The notes under the pieces: model-generated
What the model saw: only the letters and a program-made list of their open reading frames with translations
Databases searched by the model: none
What the model was told of the DNA's origin: nothing
Shown: piece by piece, positions 25,886 through 35,952 of the stretch
Layout: the number at the start of each line of letters is the position of its first letter
How positions within the stretch are numbered: the stretch's first letter is position 1
Assembly: GCA_031267385.1 (NCBI GenBank)
Contig: JAIRZF010000323.1
Location: forward strand, 1-38,924
Length of the DNA stretch: 38,924 bases
Direction of reading: 5' to 3'
Source of the DNA: Dysgonamonadaceae bacterium
GTDB taxonomy: Bacteria; Bacteroidota; Bacteroidia; Bacteroidales; Azobacteroidaceae
Position numbers and translations under genes: made by a program

Positions 25886-27416
25886 CCCAATTTTCCCGGT
25901 CAAGATTCCGGTAATTAATTGCTTCACCCAAGTGGTGAGACTGAATGTTTTCCAATCCTTCCAAATCTGCAATTGTTCGTGCAACCCTGAGAATACGGTC
26001 GTATGCTCTGGCGGAAAGACTTAATTTTTCCATTGCTATTTTCAATCGCTGTAAACCGGATTCATCAGGACGGGCATGTTTGTGTAACAGGCGGGTATGC
26101 ATCTGGGCATTACAGTAAATCCCCTTTTCACCGGCAAATCTCTGTTCCTGAATCTGACGCGCCTCAATTACCCGTCGACGGATTGCTTCACTCGATTCGG
26201 AAGGCCGGACATCCGATATTTTCTCAAAAGGAACCGGAACGATCTCTATCTGGATGTCAATCCTGTCCAGTAATGGTCCGGAAACCCGGCTCAGGTACTT
26301 TTGCACCTGCATCGGAGAACAAACACAGGCCCGTTCCGGATGATTGAAATATCCGCAGGGACAAGGATTCATAGATGCAATCAGCATGAAGCCCGCAGGA
26401 TATTCAACCGAAAATTTAGCCCTCGAAATCGTTATTTTCCGGTCTTCCAAAGGTTGACGCATCACTTCAAGTACCAAACGAGGAAATTCGGGCAATTCAT
26501 CCAGAAACAAAACGCCATTGTGAGACAAACTGATCTCTCCCGGTTGGGGATATGAACCTCCACCAACCATAGCTACCGTCGATATGGAATGGTGGGGACT
26601 TCGAAAGGGTCTCACAGCGATCAAAGAGCCATTATGTGTTATTTTTCCGGCAACAGAATGTATTTTGGTCGTTTCGAGACTTTCACTGAGGGTCAGCGGA
26701 GGTAAAATAGACGGAATACGCTTGGCCAACATTGACTTTCCCGCTCCCGGAGGACCGACAAGGATCAAGTTATGTCCTCCTGCACAAGCCACTTCCATCG
26801 CCCGTTTTACATTCTCTTGTCCTTTTACGTCCGAAAAATCCCATTCAAACTGCGATTGACCTGCATAGAAATCTTTACCTGCATCTATTTTGACAGGATC
26901 AAGTTGTATCTCATCATTGAAAAACCGTATCACCTGCCCGATATTATCCATCCCATAAACATCAAGACCTTCCACAACAGCGGCTTCCAATGCGTTCTTT
27001 CCCGGCAGGATAATCCCTTTAAAACCGGCCTCCTTCGCCTTTATCGCTATGGGTAATACTCCCCGTATCGGTTGAAGTGCACCGTCCAACGACAATTCCC
27101 CCATCATTATATAATCCCCGATTTTATCGGCTTTTATTTTCTCCGCCCCGGCAAGTATACCTATCGCCAACGGCAAATCGTAGGAAGCCCCTTCTTTCCG
27201 GATATCAGCAGGAGCCATGTTTACTAAAATCTGATTCCTTGGAAATTTATATCCATTTTCACTTAGCGCAGATGTAATTCGTTCGTGAGACTCTTTAATA
27301 CTGACATCAGGTAATCCGACCAAATAGAAACGAACCCCTTTTGTACAATTAACCTCAATAGTAATGACGATGGCATTAACACCTTGCAGAGCTGCAGCAT
27401 AGACTTTTACGAGCAT
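25878..27416 (-). CDS. YifB/ComM-family magnesium-chelatase-like AAA+ ATPase
   Basis: A 512-residue protein with the three usual parts: an N-terminal Lon-protease-like (ChlI) domain from MLVKVYAAALQGVNAIVI, the AAA+ core with Walker A GPPGAGKSMLAKRIPSILPP and Walker B LFLDELPEF, and a C-terminal Mg-chelatase domain with CPCGY and CVCSPMQVQKY. ComM-type members are helicases acting in branch migration during natural transformation; most others are uncharacterised. I start at ATG 27416, where family members begin. A longer frame to 27485 only translates a 15-bp tandem repeat. Confidence 0.93.
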   Translation of the reverse strand: MLVKVYAAALQGVNAIVITIEVNCTKGVRFYLVGLPDVSIKESHERITSALSENGYKFPRNQILVNMAPADIRKEGASYDLPLAIGILAGAEKIKADKIGDYIMMGELSLDGALQPIRGVLPIAIKAKEAGFKGIILPGKNALEAAVVEGLDVYGMDNIGQVIRFFNDEIQLDPVKIDAGKDFYAGQSQFEWDFSDVKGQENVKRAMEVACAGGHNLILVGPPGAGKSMLAKRIPSILPPLTLSESLETTKIHSVAGKITHNGSLIAVRPFRSPHHSISTVAMVGGGSYPQPGEISLSHNGVLFLDELPEFPRLVLEVMRQPLEDRKITISRAKFSVEYPAGFMLIASMNPCPCGYFNHPERACVCSPMQVQKYLSRVSGPLLDRIDIQIEIVPVPFEKISDVRPSESSEAIRRRVIEARQIQEQRFAGEKGIYCNAQMHTRLLHKHARPDESGLQRLKIAMEKLSLSARAYDRILRVARTIADLEGLENIQSHHLGEAINYRNLDRENWGC

Positions 27417-27420
27417 AATT

Positions 27421-27464
27421 AAAGTTTTAAGTTTTAAAGTTCTAAGTTTTAAAGTTCTAAGTTT
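27421..27464 (+). repeat. 15-bp tandem repeat upstream of yifB
   Basis: Three near-identical units AAAGTTYTAAGTTTT (27421-27435, 27436-27450, 27451-27464). Its length is a multiple of three, so the yifB frame stays open through it and yields a false KLRTLKLRTLKLKTL extension. Confidence 0.85.
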
Positions 27465-27481
27465 ATACGACACCGGTCGCC

Positions 27482-28135
27482 TCACTTCAACATTTTTTCT
27501 ATATCTGCCAGGGCTTCTTTTATTAACGGTAAAAGCCCCTCGGCGTTTTGTATGAAGTTGGATTCAATCTCTCCTTTATTACTGAAAGTAAAGTAGAAGT
27601 TATACATGGGTATGACCGGCGGTTTTCCTTCCGCTTCCATTTGATTTTCTTTCGTTACTTCTTCCATTTTTTTCTGGTGATACAAAGCAATCCACTCATC
27701 CTGTGCTTTCATCATGTGGTATATGCCCCAAATCAACCGCAACAGTTCCTTGTCGGATATGAAACGCATGTTTCCGGAGGTTTTAAATATCTCGAAAGCA
27801 TCGTACATATATCCGTAATACGGTATTTCATGGAAAACACTCCAGTATTGTTGTATGGTATCCTGATGGAGTGTCTTTTCATCGTGCGCCGATATATAGT
27901 GGATATAGTGCTTCGTTTTTTCCATTGTAACTATCAAATTATCAATGATAATACAGTTGTCCTCCATTTCCTGTTTCAGGATGTTCAAATAAAGCGCCGT
28001 GTCCTTTTTTTCATTGCGGTAGTTAAGTTCGCTTTGCACCCATAACGTCACGGCAATGCTGGCCACAACTATCGAAAAGTCCCGAAAATATCTTGCGGCT
28101 TTTTTAAACTGCTTTTTTATATTCGTTCTGTTCAT
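27482..28135 (-). CDS. Single-pass membrane protein of unknown function
   Basis: A 217-residue protein with a basic N-terminus and one membrane helix at about residues 20-36 (DFSIVVASIAVTLWVQ), followed by NYRNEKKDTALYLNILKQEMEDN and a helical extracytoplasmic domain. The layout resembles the small membrane families DUF6090 of Bacteroidetes, but I am not certain of membership. It starts in a 4-base overlap with the stop of the TlpA-like gene upstream, so it is translationally coupled to it. Confidence 0.7.
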   Translation of the reverse strand: MNRTNIKKQFKKAARYFRDFSIVVASIAVTLWVQSELNYRNEKKDTALYLNILKQEMEDNCIIIDNLIVTMEKTKHYIHYISAHDEKTLHQDTIQQYWSVFHEIPYYGYMYDAFEIFKTSGNMRFISDKELLRLIWGIYHMMKAQDEWIALYHQKKMEEVTKENQMEAEGKPPVIPMYNFYFTFSNKGEIESNFIQNAEGLLPLIKEALADIEKMLK

Positions 28136-29241
28136 AATATGGTTACAACCTTCTTTATGCTGTCGGTCGATAAATTCCGTCCGACAATAATACTTTCTCT
28201 GTTGATCAATATGTTGGAAGGGATTTTCGTAATGTTATAAAGCGACACCATGTCGGAACTCCAACCGTCGGTATCTACCACTTGTTCCCATACCATTTTT
28301 TTGTCTTTCACCACACTCCTCCAGGCAGCGCTATCCTGATCCAGAGATATAGTCAGCATTTCCAGTTTATCTTTGTTTATTTCTTTGTGAAGTGCAACCA
28401 GGTCTTCATTATCTTTGTCGCAGGTTTCGCACCAGGATGCGGCAAAAGTAAGCAAAAAATATTTTCCACTATAAGAATCCAACTGTATGGAATCCTTACT
28501 TGTGCCTAATACCATAAAATCGGGGGCCTTTGCTCCCGGTTCCGTCAACAGCAGTTTATCGTTTACTCTCACAAGCTTTTTATATAACTCATTTTGAGTA
28601 ATATCACCTGTAATTTTTGACAGGTAAGTCTGCGTTTGTTTCGGATCATTTTCATCCATCAGATAATCCTGTATCAACACAAGGCTTGCAATGGAAGCCG
28701 GATGATCACTGATAAATTTCTCTGCTTTATCTCTTAATTGATGATCGACATTCAATATTTTTGATTCGTAATCCGAATAATTTAATTTTGTATCCAAACT
28801 ATCGCTCTCCTCAATATCTGAAGAGTATTGATCTGTCAATTTCCTTTTTTCCTTGAGTAAAGACTTATTTTCCGTTTTGAAATTCGCCAGAAGATCATTG
28901 ACTTCACTTCCTCCGGCAATAATCAGTTCAGGGTATTTGACGTCCCCGGCAATTGAGATCTTATCACGATTCCGAGCCCAGACGGTAGTCCAGACATTTC
29001 CTTCTTCCATATACAACACAACAGGTACTTGCTGACCGGAACTTCCTGAATACAGGAATTTCCCATCGGCTTCTGCCTGAACGGTATCTACGCTCATCAC
29101 TCCTTCGCCGGCGTTTGAAACGACAATGTACAAAGAAGCATTCTGTAAACCTGTTATCTTTCCTTCAATTACATAACTTTCCTTCCCTGTGCAGGAAAAG
29201 AAAAACAGCATGATCAAAGTTATATATAGAATTTGTTTCAT
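28132..29241 (-). CDS. TlpA-like thioredoxin lipoprotein with DUF4369-type N-domain
   Basis: A 369-residue lipoprotein: signal MKQILYITLIMLFFFSC with lipobox cysteine 17, a beta-rich N-terminal domain of the DUF4369 type (VIEGKITGLQNASLYIV...), a helical linker, and a C-terminal thioredoxin fold beginning GAKAPDFMVLG with the active pair C271 and C274 in SWCETC and a cis-proline in KIPSNILI. It probably acts as a disulfide reductase or oxidoreductase on the periplasmic face, but the substrate is unknown. It heads a two-gene operon with the membrane protein that follows it. Confidence 0.88.
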   Translation of the reverse strand: MKQILYITLIMLFFFSCTGKESYVIEGKITGLQNASLYIVVSNAGEGVMSVDTVQAEADGKFLYSGSSGQQVPVVLYMEEGNVWTTVWARNRDKISIAGDVKYPELIIAGGSEVNDLLANFKTENKSLLKEKRKLTDQYSSDIEESDSLDTKLNYSDYESKILNVDHQLRDKAEKFISDHPASIASLVLIQDYLMDENDPKQTQTYLSKITGDITQNELYKKLVRVNDKLLLTEPGAKAPDFMVLGTSKDSIQLDSYSGKYFLLTFAASWCETCDKDNEDLVALHKEINKDKLEMLTISLDQDSAAWRSVVKDKKMVWEQVVDTDGWSSDMVSLYNITKIPSNILINRESIIVGRNLSTDSIKKVVTIL

Positions 29242-29318
29242 CTTCTTGCCTACTATAACGATTAGAGATCGAGCCGGTAAAGGTAATTATATTATATTAA
29301 TATTTTATAACAAATTTG

Positions 29319-31385
29319 TTAATTTTTTTCAACCCTAATTCTGGCGTCAACAGCAATGATTCCGTTCTCAGTTGCTAACAACGGATTAATATCCAATTCT
29401 TTAATCTCAGTTGCAAACCGGAGTAATGCGGATAAACGAACAATAATTTCAGCAAATTGATATTCGTCAACTCCTTTTTGTCCGCGCGCACCCCGAAAAA
29501 CTTTGTATCCTCTGAGAGAACGGATCATTGAAAGAGCTTCTTCCATAGCAAGCGGAGCCAAACCGGACGCCACATCCTTGAAAATCTCGACAAAAATACC
29601 TCCCAAACCGCAAAGTACAATATGTCCGAATTTTTCTTCGTACTTCGAACCGATAAACAGTTCCCGGCCTTTCAACATCGGCTGAACCATAACGGCTTTA
29701 GCATCAGGGATATTCATCAATCTTTCAAATTCAATGGCCAGATGCTCTTCCGAACGAATATTCAAAACAACTCCGCCGACATCCGATTTATGGATCGGGC
29801 CAACACATTTGGCCACAACAGGATAATGAACTTTCCCGGAAAACTCGCGAATTTTTTCCCAATCATCGGATACAAGTTCCGGCACGAACGGGATACCCGC
29901 CGCTACAAATAATTCCTGTACAAAATTTGGAGCAACATAACCGGACTCCGGAATTCCATCAATAATACGACGTATCTTGGGAATATCCACCCCTTTTAAC
30001 ACAAGATTATTAGCTAACGGGCGTGGGGTTTGGATTATTTTTGTCAAGGCTGTAGCCAACCCGACTTCATCACTAAAATTCACATGCCCTTTTTTGACAA
30101 AAAAATCCGTTTCGTCCCAAGCGGTCGCTACTGAAGGTAAAATCGGGAAAATAGGTTTTTCACACAAGCTCATCTTTTGATCTAAAACATCATACGCTTC
30201 ATAAACGCGTGTCAAACCGGGGCTACCGAAAATAACCGCGATTCCATCGACATTTTCGAACTTTTTATCGCAATATTCAATTGCAATATTCAAATGCTCA
30301 GGTCCTCCGGTTCCCAGAATATCGATCGGATTATTGACGGATGTTCCCGGGAGCAACCGTGTTTTCAATTCCTCGGCCTCCGGCGTACCGGATAATCGTG
30401 GAACTTCCATTCCTCCTTTTGCCAAAGCGTCGGTCAAAATTACGGCAGGGCCTCCGGCATGAGTGACGATCGCAATATTTTTTCCTTTCAATTCTTTCAA
30501 AGTGAACACTGCCGCAACCGTTGCTAATTCTTCCCGGCTGAAACAACGTACAATTCCGGCTTTACGGAAAAGGGCTTCCACAGCCAAATCCGGATTGGCC
30601 ATAGCGCCGGTATGTGAAGACGCCGCACGACTTCCCGATTCGGAACTGCCGGATTTAATTGCAGCAATACGACATCCTTTACTGATAAGGGAACTGGTAT
30701 GTTCGAGTAATTTATCCGGATCTTTTATACTTTCGATGTAAAGTAATTTAATTTTCGGATCAGTCTCGGGATCAAAATACCTGTCCATGTGTTCCAACAC
30801 ATCCTCCACCGAAATCTGAGAACCATTCCCTATCGACCAGACAGAGTTAAAACGCAATCCCATACGCATGGAAGATTCCATGATAAATAAAGCCGTTCCC
30901 CCTGAACTGGAAATCATATCAACACCGAAAGGATCCATTTCCGGGATCGGCAATGTAAACAAACTGTGATGATAACGATTCAGTAAACCGATACAGTTCG
31001 GGCCTATCAAACTAGCTCCTGCTCCATTGATTACTTTCACTATTTCTTTTTCCAGCTTTCCACCGTCTTCCGTTTCTTCTCCGAATCCTGCGGTAAACAT
31101 GATAAAAGCTTTAACTCCTTTTTTTTCCGCTAAAACAGTTACGGTTTCAAGACAAGCCGCCGCCGGAATTGCTATAATCGCCAAATCTGTCTGAGGGATT
31201 TTAGAAACACTGGAATAACTTTTCAGTCCTTGTACCTCTTTCTCCTTTGGATTCACAACATATAGTTCACCGGCAAATTTACCGTTAATCAGGTTTCTTA
31301 CGCAATTTCCGCCCGGCTTGGATGTTGTGTTAGAACCTCCCACAACCACAATACTCCTCGGATTAATCAATTCTTTGTTAATCAT
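29319..31385 (-). CDS. ADP-forming acyl-CoA (acetate-CoA) synthetase, fused alpha-beta
   Basis: A 688-residue NDP-forming acyl-CoA synthetase. Order: CoA-binding Rossmann domain (INPRSIVVVGGSNTTSKPGG), succinyl-CoA-synthetase-like domains with the phosphohistidine segment AASSHTGAMANPD, and an ATP-grasp domain (YPVVAKCVGPIHKSDVGGVVLNI, QPMLKGRELFIGSKYEEKFGHIV). Such enzymes make ATP from acetyl-CoA or related thioesters in acetate-forming anaerobes. The usual start MINKELINPRSIVVVGG is ATG 31385; an upstream in-frame codon at 31421 falls in the promoter region. It is a single gene with its own promoter-like site. Confidence 0.93.
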   Translation of the reverse strand: MINKELINPRSIVVVGGSNTTSKPGGNCVRNLINGKFAGELYVVNPKEKEVQGLKSYSSVSKIPQTDLAIIAIPAAACLETVTVLAEKKGVKAFIMFTAGFGEETEDGGKLEKEIVKVINGAGASLIGPNCIGLLNRYHHSLFTLPIPEMDPFGVDMISSSGGTALFIMESSMRMGLRFNSVWSIGNGSQISVEDVLEHMDRYFDPETDPKIKLLYIESIKDPDKLLEHTSSLISKGCRIAAIKSGSSESGSRAASSHTGAMANPDLAVEALFRKAGIVRCFSREELATVAAVFTLKELKGKNIAIVTHAGGPAVILTDALAKGGMEVPRLSGTPEAEELKTRLLPGTSVNNPIDILGTGGPEHLNIAIEYCDKKFENVDGIAVIFGSPGLTRVYEAYDVLDQKMSLCEKPIFPILPSVATAWDETDFFVKKGHVNFSDEVGLATALTKIIQTPRPLANNLVLKGVDIPKIRRIIDGIPESGYVAPNFVQELFVAAGIPFVPELVSDDWEKIREFSGKVHYPVVAKCVGPIHKSDVGGVVLNIRSEEHLAIEFERLMNIPDAKAVMVQPMLKGRELFIGSKYEEKFGHIVLCGLGGIFVEIFKDVASGLAPLAMEEALSMIRSLRGYKVFRGARGQKGVDEYQFAEIIVRLSALLRFATEIKELDINPLLATENGIIAVDARIRVEKN

Positions 31386-31418
31386 GCTATTTTGAATTTT
31401 AGGGTGTTTATTCCAAGA

Positions 31419-31426
31419 CAAAATTA
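31419..31426 (-). promoter_or_regulatory. Candidate -7 box of the acyl-CoA synthetase gene
   Basis: TAATTTTG on the minus strand, 33 bases before ATG 31385. The nearest TTTG (31445-31442) is only 15 bp upstream, shorter than normal, so support is partial. The 335-bp gap 31386-31720 holds this site, the inverted repeat at 31614-31678 and the promoter of the DUF1080 gene; between about 31450 and 31610 I see nothing else. Confidence 0.4.
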
Positions 31427-31613
31427 GCTAAATATTTCAGACAAAAAAGAGTTTAATCTGAGAAAAAACAGGAGTTTCAACTGCTTGAAAAAGCACATTC
31501 TCAGCGAATTAGGCTCTTTTATTTTAAATTGAAAACGGAAAGATAGTTTATTTTGAAAACCATTAGAAAACGTGAGATTTTTCGATTATTTATTCATATC
31601 AAAAAAAATTACA

Positions 31614-31678
31614 TTTCACACAAATTTCACAGATGACACAAATAAAATAGCAGTGAAATCTGTGAAATCCAGGTGAAA
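31614..31678 (+). repeat. Imperfect inverted repeat with CACAGAT core
   Basis: Arms of 21 bp (31614-31634 and 31658-31678) match at 17 positions: TTTCAC-nnnn-ATTTCACAGAT and its complement, with a 23-base centre. It ends four bases before the -7 box of the DUF1080 gene. The core resembles the CGCAGAT motif in the larger palindrome at 38444-38606. Confidence 0.7.
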
Positions 31679-31682
31679 CTAT

Positions 31683-31690
31683 TACCTTTG
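31683..31690 (+). promoter_or_regulatory. -7 box of the DUF1080 gene
   Basis: TACCTTTG, 30 bases before ATG 31721. The -33 position falls inside the right arm of the inverted repeat and lacks a clear TTTG. Confidence 0.55.
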
Positions 31691-31720
31691 TCCAAGATAT
31701 TATAAATAAATGCCCGGATC

Positions 31721-32353
31721 ATGAAAACTTTTTTAATTTCCTGTTTTGTATTAGTTTCTTCCTTGTCTTTATATGCACAAAAAACGATCGACCTCTTCAA
31801 TGGTAAAGACCTCAGTAACTGGGGATTTATCCTGCAAGACAACCAACCGGATACCGGAGTTTTTTCAGTCAGGGAGGGTGTCATTCACATTACGGGAACT
31901 CCTTTCGGATACATGTATACAAAAGAAAAATACAGTGATTTCCGCTTGCATGTGGAATGGAGGTGGCCACAAGAAGCAAACAACAGTGGTATTTTCCTCT
32001 TTGTGCAAGATGATAACAAGGTGTGGCCTAATGCCATAGAATGTCAGTTAAAAGCAGGAAATGCAGGTGATCTCGTATTGCTTGGCGGTTCGGATCTTGC
32101 AGAATTTAAAACAAAACCGGGAGAAGAACGCCCGAAATTCCCGATGGTCAAAAAATTCAATCCTACTCCTGAAATGGCTGCCGGAGAATGGAATAATGCC
32201 GATATTATCTGTAAAGACGGGTCTATTACAGTGTATATAAATGGAGTACTTCAGAATAAAGGGACAAAATCCATGCATAAATCAGGTCACATCGGATTAC
32301 AAAGCGAAGGAAAAGACGTTCAGTTCAGAAATGTACGATTAACAAATGATTAA
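31721..32353 (+). CDS. Secreted DUF1080 (3-keto-disaccharide hydrolase-like) protein
   Basis: A 210-residue protein with a Sec signal peptide (1-20, ending LSLYAQ) and one DUF1080 domain. Typical motifs are DLFNGKDLSNW, YSDFRLHVEWRWP, NSGIFLFVQ, ECQLKAGNAGD, EWNNADIICKDGSITVYINGV and HIGLQSEGKDVQFRNVRL. DUF1080 has a concanavalin-like jelly-roll fold and some members cleave 3-keto-glycosides. The domain is full length. No sugar-utilisation genes lie beside it, so its substrate is open. Confidence 0.88.
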   Translation: MKTFLISCFVLVSSLSLYAQKTIDLFNGKDLSNWGFILQDNQPDTGVFSVREGVIHITGTPFGYMYTKEKYSDFRLHVEWRWPQEANNSGIFLFVQDDNKVWPNAIECQLKAGNAGDLVLLGGSDLAEFKTKPGEERPKFPMVKKFNPTPEMAAGEWNNADIICKDGSITVYINGVLQNKGTKSMHKSGHIGLQSEGKDVQFRNVRLTND

Positions 32354-32385
32354 ATTGTCATCTTGCAATTTTTGTAGTATATTTG
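32354..32385 (+). promoter_or_regulatory. Promoter of the GNAT-like gene
   Basis: ATTG (32354-32357), 20-bp spacer, TATATTTG (32378-32385). Leader of about 28 bases to ATG 32420. It begins at the base after the DUF1080 stop. Confidence 0.65.
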
Positions 32386-32419
32386 CACGTTTTGAAAAAC
32401 TTCAATTAGATAGAAACAA

Positions 32420-33547
32420 ATGTCAATAGTAATAAAGGAAGTTGAAACCAGACAGGAACTTAAAGAGTTCGTGAAATTTAATATCAAGCTATACAAAGAT
32501 TGCCCTTATCATGTACCGGGCTTGATATACGATGAAATGATGACCCTCGACAGGACAAAGAATCCTTCATTTGATTTTTGCGAAACTAAATATTTTCTGG
32601 CATACAAAGACGGCGTGATAGCCGGCCGTATTGCCGGAATAATCAATCATAAGGCAAATAAACACTGGAATGAAACAAATGTCCGATTCGGTTTTATTGA
32701 TTTTATTGATGATGAAAATGTTTCGGAGGCATTATTGAGTGCAGTTGAAAAATGGGGGAAAGAAAATGGGATGAACGTCATCCATGGGCCTTTAGGGTTC
32801 ACCGACCTCGACCATGAAGGTTTATTGGTATGGGGATTCGAAGAGGAAGGGACAATGGCTACGGCTTACAGTCACCCTTACTATAAAGACCATTTGGCAA
32901 AACTCGGATACGAAAAAGATCAGGATTGGAACGAATTTAAGATACAAATACCGGAAAAAGTACCGGAAAAATACTCCCGTATCTCACAAATTGTCTTGCG
33001 AAAGTATGGTTTGAAAATTATGAAATTCAAGAAAACGAAAGAGATCTGGCCGTATGCACAGAAAATCTTCGAGTTATGGAACGAAGCTTTCAAACCTCTT
33101 TACGGATATTCGGAACTGTCGCCCGAACAGATCGAATATTATGTCAAAATGTATATCCCAATGCTTTCTTTGGATCTGGTAACTTTAGTTGTAAAGGAAG
33201 AAGACGACAGCGTGATCGGCGTCGCAATTGCCTTGCCCAGCCTTTCCAAAGCGTTAAAAAAGGCGAAAGGAAAGCTTTTCCCGTTCGGATGGGCATACCT
33301 TTTGAAAGCCTTGTACAGAAAGAATAAAGTAGTTGACCTGTACATTATCGGAGTAGCTCCGGAATATCAGGGAAAAGGAGTCAACGCAATAATATTTAAT
33401 GACTTAATTCCTATCTTCAGTCAAAAAGGATATGTTTATGCCGAGAGTAATCCCGAATTGGAATTAAACACAAAAGTACAGTCTCAGTGGGAGGATTACG
33501 ACGCCGTTCATCACAAAACGCGCAGGGCATTCATTAAAAAATTATAA
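32420..33547 (+). CDS. GNAT-fold acetyltransferase-like protein
   Basis: A 375-residue cytoplasmic protein with two GNAT-like halves. The N-terminal half has [20 protein letters not shown] and the conserved [20 protein letters not shown]; the C-terminal half has [20 protein letters not shown], close to the acetyl-CoA pyrophosphate loop (Q/RxxGxG/A) of GNAT enzymes. The protein is typical of Bacteroidetes genomes and usually uncharacterised. The acceptor is unknown. It lies 16 bp before parE and may share its transcript. Confidence 0.8.
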   Translation: MSIVIKEVETRQELKEFVKFNIKLYKDCPYHVPGLIYDEMMTLDRTKNPSFDFCETKYFLAYKDGVIAGRIAGIINHKANKHWNETNVRFGFIDFIDDENVSEALLSAVEKWGKENGMNVIHGPLGFTDLDHEGLLVWGFEEEGTMATAYSHPYYKDHLAKLGYEKDQDWNEFKIQIPEKVPEKYSRISQIVLRKYGLKIMKFKKTKEIWPYAQKIFELWNEAFKPLYGYSELSPEQIEYYVKMYIPMLSLDLVTLVVKEEDDSVIGVAIALPSLSKALKKAKGKLFPFGWAYLLKALYRKNKVVDLYIIGVAPEYQGKGVNAIIFNDLIPIFSQKGYVYAESNPELELNTKVQSQWEDYDAVHHKTRRAFIKKL

Positions 33548-33563
33548 ATCTGCACGGGTTAAT

Positions 33564-35429
33564 ATGGAAGATAATACCAATTTAACATCACAACAAGAAG
33601 TCCATTACGGAGAAGATAATATTAAAACCCTCGAATGGTGGGAACATATCCGCCGTCGTCCGGGTATGTATATCGGAAAACTCGGTGACGGATCGTATGC
33701 CGATGATGGGATTTATGTGCTTCTGAAAGAAGTGCTTGACAATGCCATGGACGAATACATGATGGGATATGGTAAACATATCGACATTACCATAGATGAA
33801 GGAGTTGTGACCGTCAGGGATTATGGACGGGGAATTCCTCTCGGAAAAGTGGAAGATGTATCCTCTAAAATGAACACCGGAGGTAAATACGACTCCAAAG
33901 CTTTCAAAAAATCAGTTGGTTTGAATGGAGTCGGTATCAAGGCCGTCAATGCCCTTTCATCCTACATGCTGGTACAAAGTTTTCGTGACGGAGAAGCCAA
34001 AAGTGTTGAATATAGCAGGGCTCATGTCACTGAAAACAATCCGGTAGAACATTCTGATAAACCGAATGGAACGCTGGTTAACTTCATCCCTGACGAAGAA
34101 TTATTCAAAGACTACCAATACAAGGATGAATATGTCGAAAGCTTGCTTAAAAATTATGTTTTTCTGAATTCAGGTCTGATAATCAACTATAACGGAAAGA
34201 AATTTTATTCCAAAAACGGATTAGTTGACCTGTTGAATGAAAATATGACTTCCGATCCGCTTTATCCTATTATTCATTTGCAGGGAGATGACATCGAATT
34301 AGTCATCACTCACGCAAATCAATACGGAGAAGAATATTATTCTTTTGTAAACGGTCAGCATACCACTCAGGGAGGAACTCATTTATCTGCATTCCGGGAA
34401 GCTATCACCCGGGTTATCAAGGAATATTACAACAAAAATTTTGAATATGCCGATATCCGCAGTGGAATCATCGCCGCTATAAGCATAAAAGTGGAAGAAC
34501 CGGTTTTTGAATCACAAACAAAAACCAAACTAGGATCCAAAGAAATGGGACCTAACGGTATTTCAGTAGCCAAATTCATCGGTGATTTCATCAAAAAAGA
34601 ACTGGATAACTATTTGCATAAAGATGCAGAAACCACAGATGCTTTATTAAAGAAAATTCTCGAATCGGAAAAAGAACGCAAAGCCATCGCAGGAGTCACT
34701 AAATTGGCGCGGGAACGTGCAAAAAAGGCGAATCTGCATAACAAAAAACTGCGCGATTGCCGACTGCATTACAACGATTCAAAAGGTGAAACTTTGGACG
34801 AAACTTGTATCTTCATCACAGAAGGGGATTCTGCCAGCGGTTCCATCACACAAAGTCGTGATCCGAACTTTCAAGCCGTGTTTAGTCTCCGGGGTAAACC
34901 GCTGAATACTTTCGGATTAACAAAAAGAATTGTTTATGAAAATGAAGAATTCAACTTGTTACAGGCTGCATTGAACATTGAAGACGGATTGGAAGATCTG
35001 CGCTACAACAAAGTGATCATCGCCACCGATGCCGACGTCGACGGAATGCACATCCGGTTGCTGATCATCACTTTTTTCCTTCAGTTCTTCCCGGATCTGA
35101 TCAAAAATAATCACGTATTTATACTGCAAACCCCGTTGTTCCGGGTCAGAAACAAAAAGGAAACCATTTATTGTTACTCTGAAGAAGAACGATTGGATGC
35201 GATCCAAAAACTGGGACCTAATCCTGAAATCACGCGATTCAAGGGACTTGGAGAAATATCTCCGTCCGAATTCAAAAATTTCATTGGAAGAGATGTGCGC
35301 CTGGATCCCGTCAGCATGAAAAAACAAGATGCCGTAAAAGAAATGTTAGAGTTCTACATGGGAAAAAACACAATGGAACGTCAGAATTTCATTATCGACA
35401 ATCTCGTTTTGGAGGAAGATATTGAATAA
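33564..35429 (+). CDS. parE: DNA topoisomerase IV subunit B
   Basis: A 621-residue GyrB/ParE-type ATPase. GHKL motifs: EVLDNAMDE with E56 and N60, RDYGRGIP with D86, and [14 protein letters not shown]. The transducer has the QTKTKLGS loop lysine. The TOPRIM domain has TEGDSAS (E420) and [10 protein letters not shown] (from D489), and ends with [13 protein letters not shown]. The N-terminus [29 protein letters not shown] and the neighbours coaD and ctp fit ParE rather than GyrB of Bacteroidales. With ParC it decatenates daughter chromosomes. parC is not in the window. Confidence 0.93.
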   Translation: MEDNTNLTSQQEVHYGEDNIKTLEWWEHIRRRPGMYIGKLGDGSYADDGIYVLLKEVLDNAMDEYMMGYGKHIDITIDEGVVTVRDYGRGIPLGKVEDVSSKMNTGGKYDSKAFKKSVGLNGVGIKAVNALSSYMLVQSFRDGEAKSVEYSRAHVTENNPVEHSDKPNGTLVNFIPDEELFKDYQYKDEYVESLLKNYVFLNSGLIINYNGKKFYSKNGLVDLLNENMTSDPLYPIIHLQGDDIELVITHANQYGEEYYSFVNGQHTTQGGTHLSAFREAITRVIKEYYNKNFEYADIRSGIIAAISIKVEEPVFESQTKTKLGSKEMGPNGISVAKFIGDFIKKELDNYLHKDAETTDALLKKILESEKERKAIAGVTKLARERAKKANLHNKKLRDCRLHYNDSKGETLDETCIFITEGDSASGSITQSRDPNFQAVFSLRGKPLNTFGLTKRIVYENEEFNLLQAALNIEDGLEDLRYNKVIIATDADVDGMHIRLLIITFFLQFFPDLIKNNHVFILQTPLFRVRNKKETIYCYSEEERLDAIQKLGPNPEITRFKGLGEISPSEFKNFIGRDVRLDPVSMKKQDAVKEMLEFYMGKNTMERQNFIIDNLVLEEDIE

Positions 35430-35462
35430 TAATGGTAAAAATTGTTAAATCAACGACATCAA

Positions 35463-35933
35463 ATGAAAAAAATAGCTATATTTCCGGGAACTTTCGATCC
35501 TTTTACCATCGGACATTTATCTCTGGTAAACAGGGCATTAAAACTGATGGATGAGGTGATCATTGCCATAGGCATTAACCCGAACAAAAAAACATTTTTC
35601 TCCCTGGAAGATCGGGTAGCTATGATCTCGCATCTTTTCAAAGAAGATAAAAGGGTGAAAATTGACAGCTATGACGGTGTGACGGTTGATTATGCAAAAA
35701 AAGTAAATGCACATTTCATTCTTCGCGGAATCCGCTCCGTCAATGATTTTGAATACGAAAAAAATATTGCCGATGTGAATCGTAAGATTTCCGGAATTGA
35801 AACATTTGTATTGTATACTGAGCCTGAACATACACACATCAGTTCCTCGATAGTCAGAGAACTGCTTTCATACGGGAAAGAAGTGAATGAATTTGTTCCG
35901 GAAGCAATGCAAATACATAATTACCATAAATAA
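35463..35933 (+). CDS. coaD: Phosphopantetheine adenylyltransferase
   Basis: A 156-residue enzyme of the nucleotidyltransferase superfamily. GTFDPFTIGH at residues 8-17 carries the TxGH-type motif, RGIRSVNDFEYE is the substrate loop, and SSSIVRELLSYG is the C-terminal ATP-binding motif. It makes dephospho-CoA from 4'-phosphopantetheine and ATP. I start at ATG 35463 (MKKIAIFPGTFDP); a TTG start at 35442 would add seven residues with no family support. Confidence 0.95.
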   Translation: MKKIAIFPGTFDPFTIGHLSLVNRALKLMDEVIIAIGINPNKKTFFSLEDRVAMISHLFKEDKRVKIDSYDGVTVDYAKKVNAHFILRGIRSVNDFEYEKNIADVNRKISGIETFVLYTEPEHTHISSSIVRELLSYGKEVNEFVPEAMQIHNYHK

Positions 35934-35952
35934 TAACAAAAACGAAGATAAA

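Noticed and set aside
35887-35952. A longer N-terminus for the S41 protease inside coaD
   Set aside because: The next ATG begins a clean export signal, while the longer form would bury it behind polar residues.
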